From contig JACKNG010000005.1 of NCBI GenBank assembly GCA_024235015.1, positions 463,705 to 527,704 of the forward strand: 64,000 bases of DNA, written 5' to 3'. This DNA comes from Gammaproteobacteria bacterium. Lineage in GTDB: Bacteria > Pseudomonadota > Gammaproteobacteria > Ga0077536. Of the stretch, positions 62,960 to 64,000 are shown in pieces; within the stretch, counting starts at the first letter, position 1, and the number at the start of each line of letters is the position of its first letter. Made by a program: the position numbers and the translations under genes. Below the pieces are notes generated by a model. The model searched no databases, had not been told where the DNA came from, and was given only the letters and a program-made list of their open reading frames with translations.

Positions 62960-64000
62960 TCAGAACTGATCGAAATCCAGCGACGGATTACTCACTCCGA
63001 GCAGCTGAATCAATTCTTCACTATTGGGCAGCCCGAACGACGCCGGCTCGGCGAAGGAGAACTCGACGAAGTCGAGAATGTATTCGCTGCCGTGCAGGCT
63101 ACCCCCGCTCATGAATGCATCGCTGCCGAAACTACCGTCGGCATTGGAATAGGCGCCGAAGACGAATTCCGAGCCGTTGTGCGCGCCGGCCACGAACACC
63201 GCCTGGGTGAAGGCAGTCGCCGACTGCACGGTGACTTCCTGTGTCCCCGAACCATCGGCCGTGAAGTCGAACTCGCCAACCACCGCGTCGGAGGCGTCGA
63301 GCAGCAGCACCCGGCCACTTTCGTGGAAACCGGTGCCGTCGTCGTCGGCCGTGAAGCGGTTGAGACCGAAGCGCAATTCGACGGCCTCGTCGACGAGTTG
63401 GAAGCGCAGGCCTTCGGTGCCGTCGATTTCCGCTGCGACGAAACTGGTCGGCGACGTCTGGCCGCTGACACCGAGGTCACCGAGCACGATGTCGCCGCCC
63501 GGCAGGCTGTTCCAGCCGATGGCGTTCAGGGTGACGTCGCTGTAGGTGGGCGCCGCCGCACTCGCATCCGCGGTGTGCTGGATGGCGACACCATCATCAC
63601 TCCAGGCATCGACCCAACCGTTGGGGTCGCTGCGCAACAGGCGCGTCGGCGCATCACCGAGGAAAATCGGCGGCAGTTGGACGACGTTGTCCTCGACCGC
63701 GATGGTGACCTCGGCTGTCGTCGTCGTGGTGCCGTCACTGATGGTGTAGGTCAGCACCTCGTTGCCGACGAAACCCGCGTTCGGCGTGTACTCGAACGAA
63801 CCGTCCGTGGCGATGTTGAGCGTGCCGTTCGCCGGCGCCTCGATCGACTGCACCGCGATCGCATCGCCGTCCGCGTCCGAATCGTTGGCCAGCAGGCCGA
63901 GCGCCGCATTCACGCTCAGGACGTCACCCGTGGTCACGCTGTAACTGTCGTCGACCGCCACCGGCGCCTGGTTCTCCACCGCGATGGTGACCTCGGCCGA
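62960..64000 (-). CDS. large secreted cadherin-like repeat protein, C-terminal part
   Basis: 347 codons are visible; the frame runs off the right edge with no real start codon. The first part is a tandem repeat of about 94 residues: NQAPVAVDDSYSV...LANDSDADGDAIAV...GTLNIATDGSFEYTPNAGF...TYTISDGTTTTTAEVTIAVE, a Big_9/VCBS-type adhesin module. The phrase ACCGCGATGGTGACCTCGGC recurs 282 bp apart. The last 240 residues are a distinct beta-rich domain ending LDFDQF. A type I exported adhesin is inferred from repeats plus the ABC/HlyD pair downstream. Confidence 0.85.
   Translation of the reverse strand, partial: SAEVTIAVENQAPVAVDDSYSVTTGDVLSVNAALGLLANDSDADGDAIAVQSIEAPANGTLNIATDGSFEYTPNAGFVGNEVLTYTISDGTTTTTAEVTIAVEDNVVQLPPIFLGDAPTRLLRSDPNGWVDAWSDDGVAIQHTADASAAAPTYSDVTLNAIGWNSLPGGDIVLGDLGVSGQTSPTSFVAAEIDGTEGLRFQLVDEAVELRFGLNRFTADDDGTGFHESGRVLLLDASDAVVGEFDFTADGSGTQEVTVQSATAFTQAVFVAGAHNGSEFVFGAYSNADGSFGSDAFMSGGSLHGSEYILDFVEFSFAEPASFGLPNSEELIQLLGVSNPSLDFDQF

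Overview
The window is chromosomal DNA from a high-GC gammaproteobacterium. The evidence is the conserved order ppiD-hupB-lon-clpX-clpP-tig, the ampD-ampE pair, lpxH, a 792-residue phosphoenolpyruvate synthase divergent from its regulatory kinase ppsR, and a homodimeric-type pyruvate dehydrogenase (aceE-aceF). The genus cannot be fixed. An MtdA-type methylene-tetrahydrofolate/methanopterin dehydrogenase, an orphan phosphoribulokinase, PEP-CTERM proteins and a cluster of acyl-CoA and hydantoinase-like catabolic genes suggest a metabolically versatile environmental bacterium. I saw no phage, integrase, insertion sequence or CRISPR array.

Layout. 1-6.7 kb: proteostasis block on the minus strand (trigger factor, ClpP, ClpX, Lon, HU, start of PpiD) with tRNA-Asp and tRNA-Val. 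6.8-10.7 kb: tRNA-Leu, a secreted glutaredoxin-like protein, an NTF2-like protein, a Ser/Thr kinase fused to an HDOD domain, then tRNA-Pro/Arg/His/Lys on the minus strand. 10.9-22 kb: housekeeping and accessory genes (cyclophilin, lpxH, ampDE, egtD, retropepsin-like protease, AGCS symporter, nadC, mtdA, yedK, a SPOR protein) and a tandem pair of unrecognised paralogues. 22-38.4 kb: ppsA/ppsR, a membrane permease-like protein, a secreted hydratase-like protein, a run of small plus-strand genes (LOG, HAD, macro domain, lipoprotein), aceE-aceF and a sensor histidine kinase. 38.4-41 kb: two convergent PEP-CTERM genes. 41-48.5 kb: phosphoribulokinase, a molybdenum hydroxylase pair with a crotonase, a TetR gene and small VOC/DUF1428 genes, one of them truncated. 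48.3-50.7 kb: groESL. 50.9-58.7 kb: nitronate monooxygenase-like, racemase/CoA-transferase, Fe-S aldo-keto reductase, and hyuA-hyuB with a small cysteine-rich partner. 58.8-64 kb: type I secretion ABC transporter and adaptor, a third PEP-CTERM gene and the C-terminal end of a large cadherin-like repeat protein, all on the minus strand.

Most notable signals. (1) All three PEP-CTERM genes have a -24/-12 sigma-54 promoter with exact GG-N10-GC spacing, one a perfect consensus match. (2) A REP-like element built on the palindrome GGTGTCAGACACC occurs five times, always just behind a gene. At 46 kb one copy ends a 187-bp segment collinear with the 3' end of the neighbouring crotonase gene, apparently the tail of a lost paralogue. 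(3) A second, different inverted repeat lies symmetrically between two divergent catabolic genes. (4) Two transcription units (iorAB and tetR) have promoters placed so close to the ATG that their mRNAs should be leaderless or nearly so; in tetR an 18-bp near-palindrome fills the space between -35 and -10. (5) A tandem pair of unknown paralogues (20.6-22.1 kb) and a kinase-HDOD fusion are good candidates for undescribed function.
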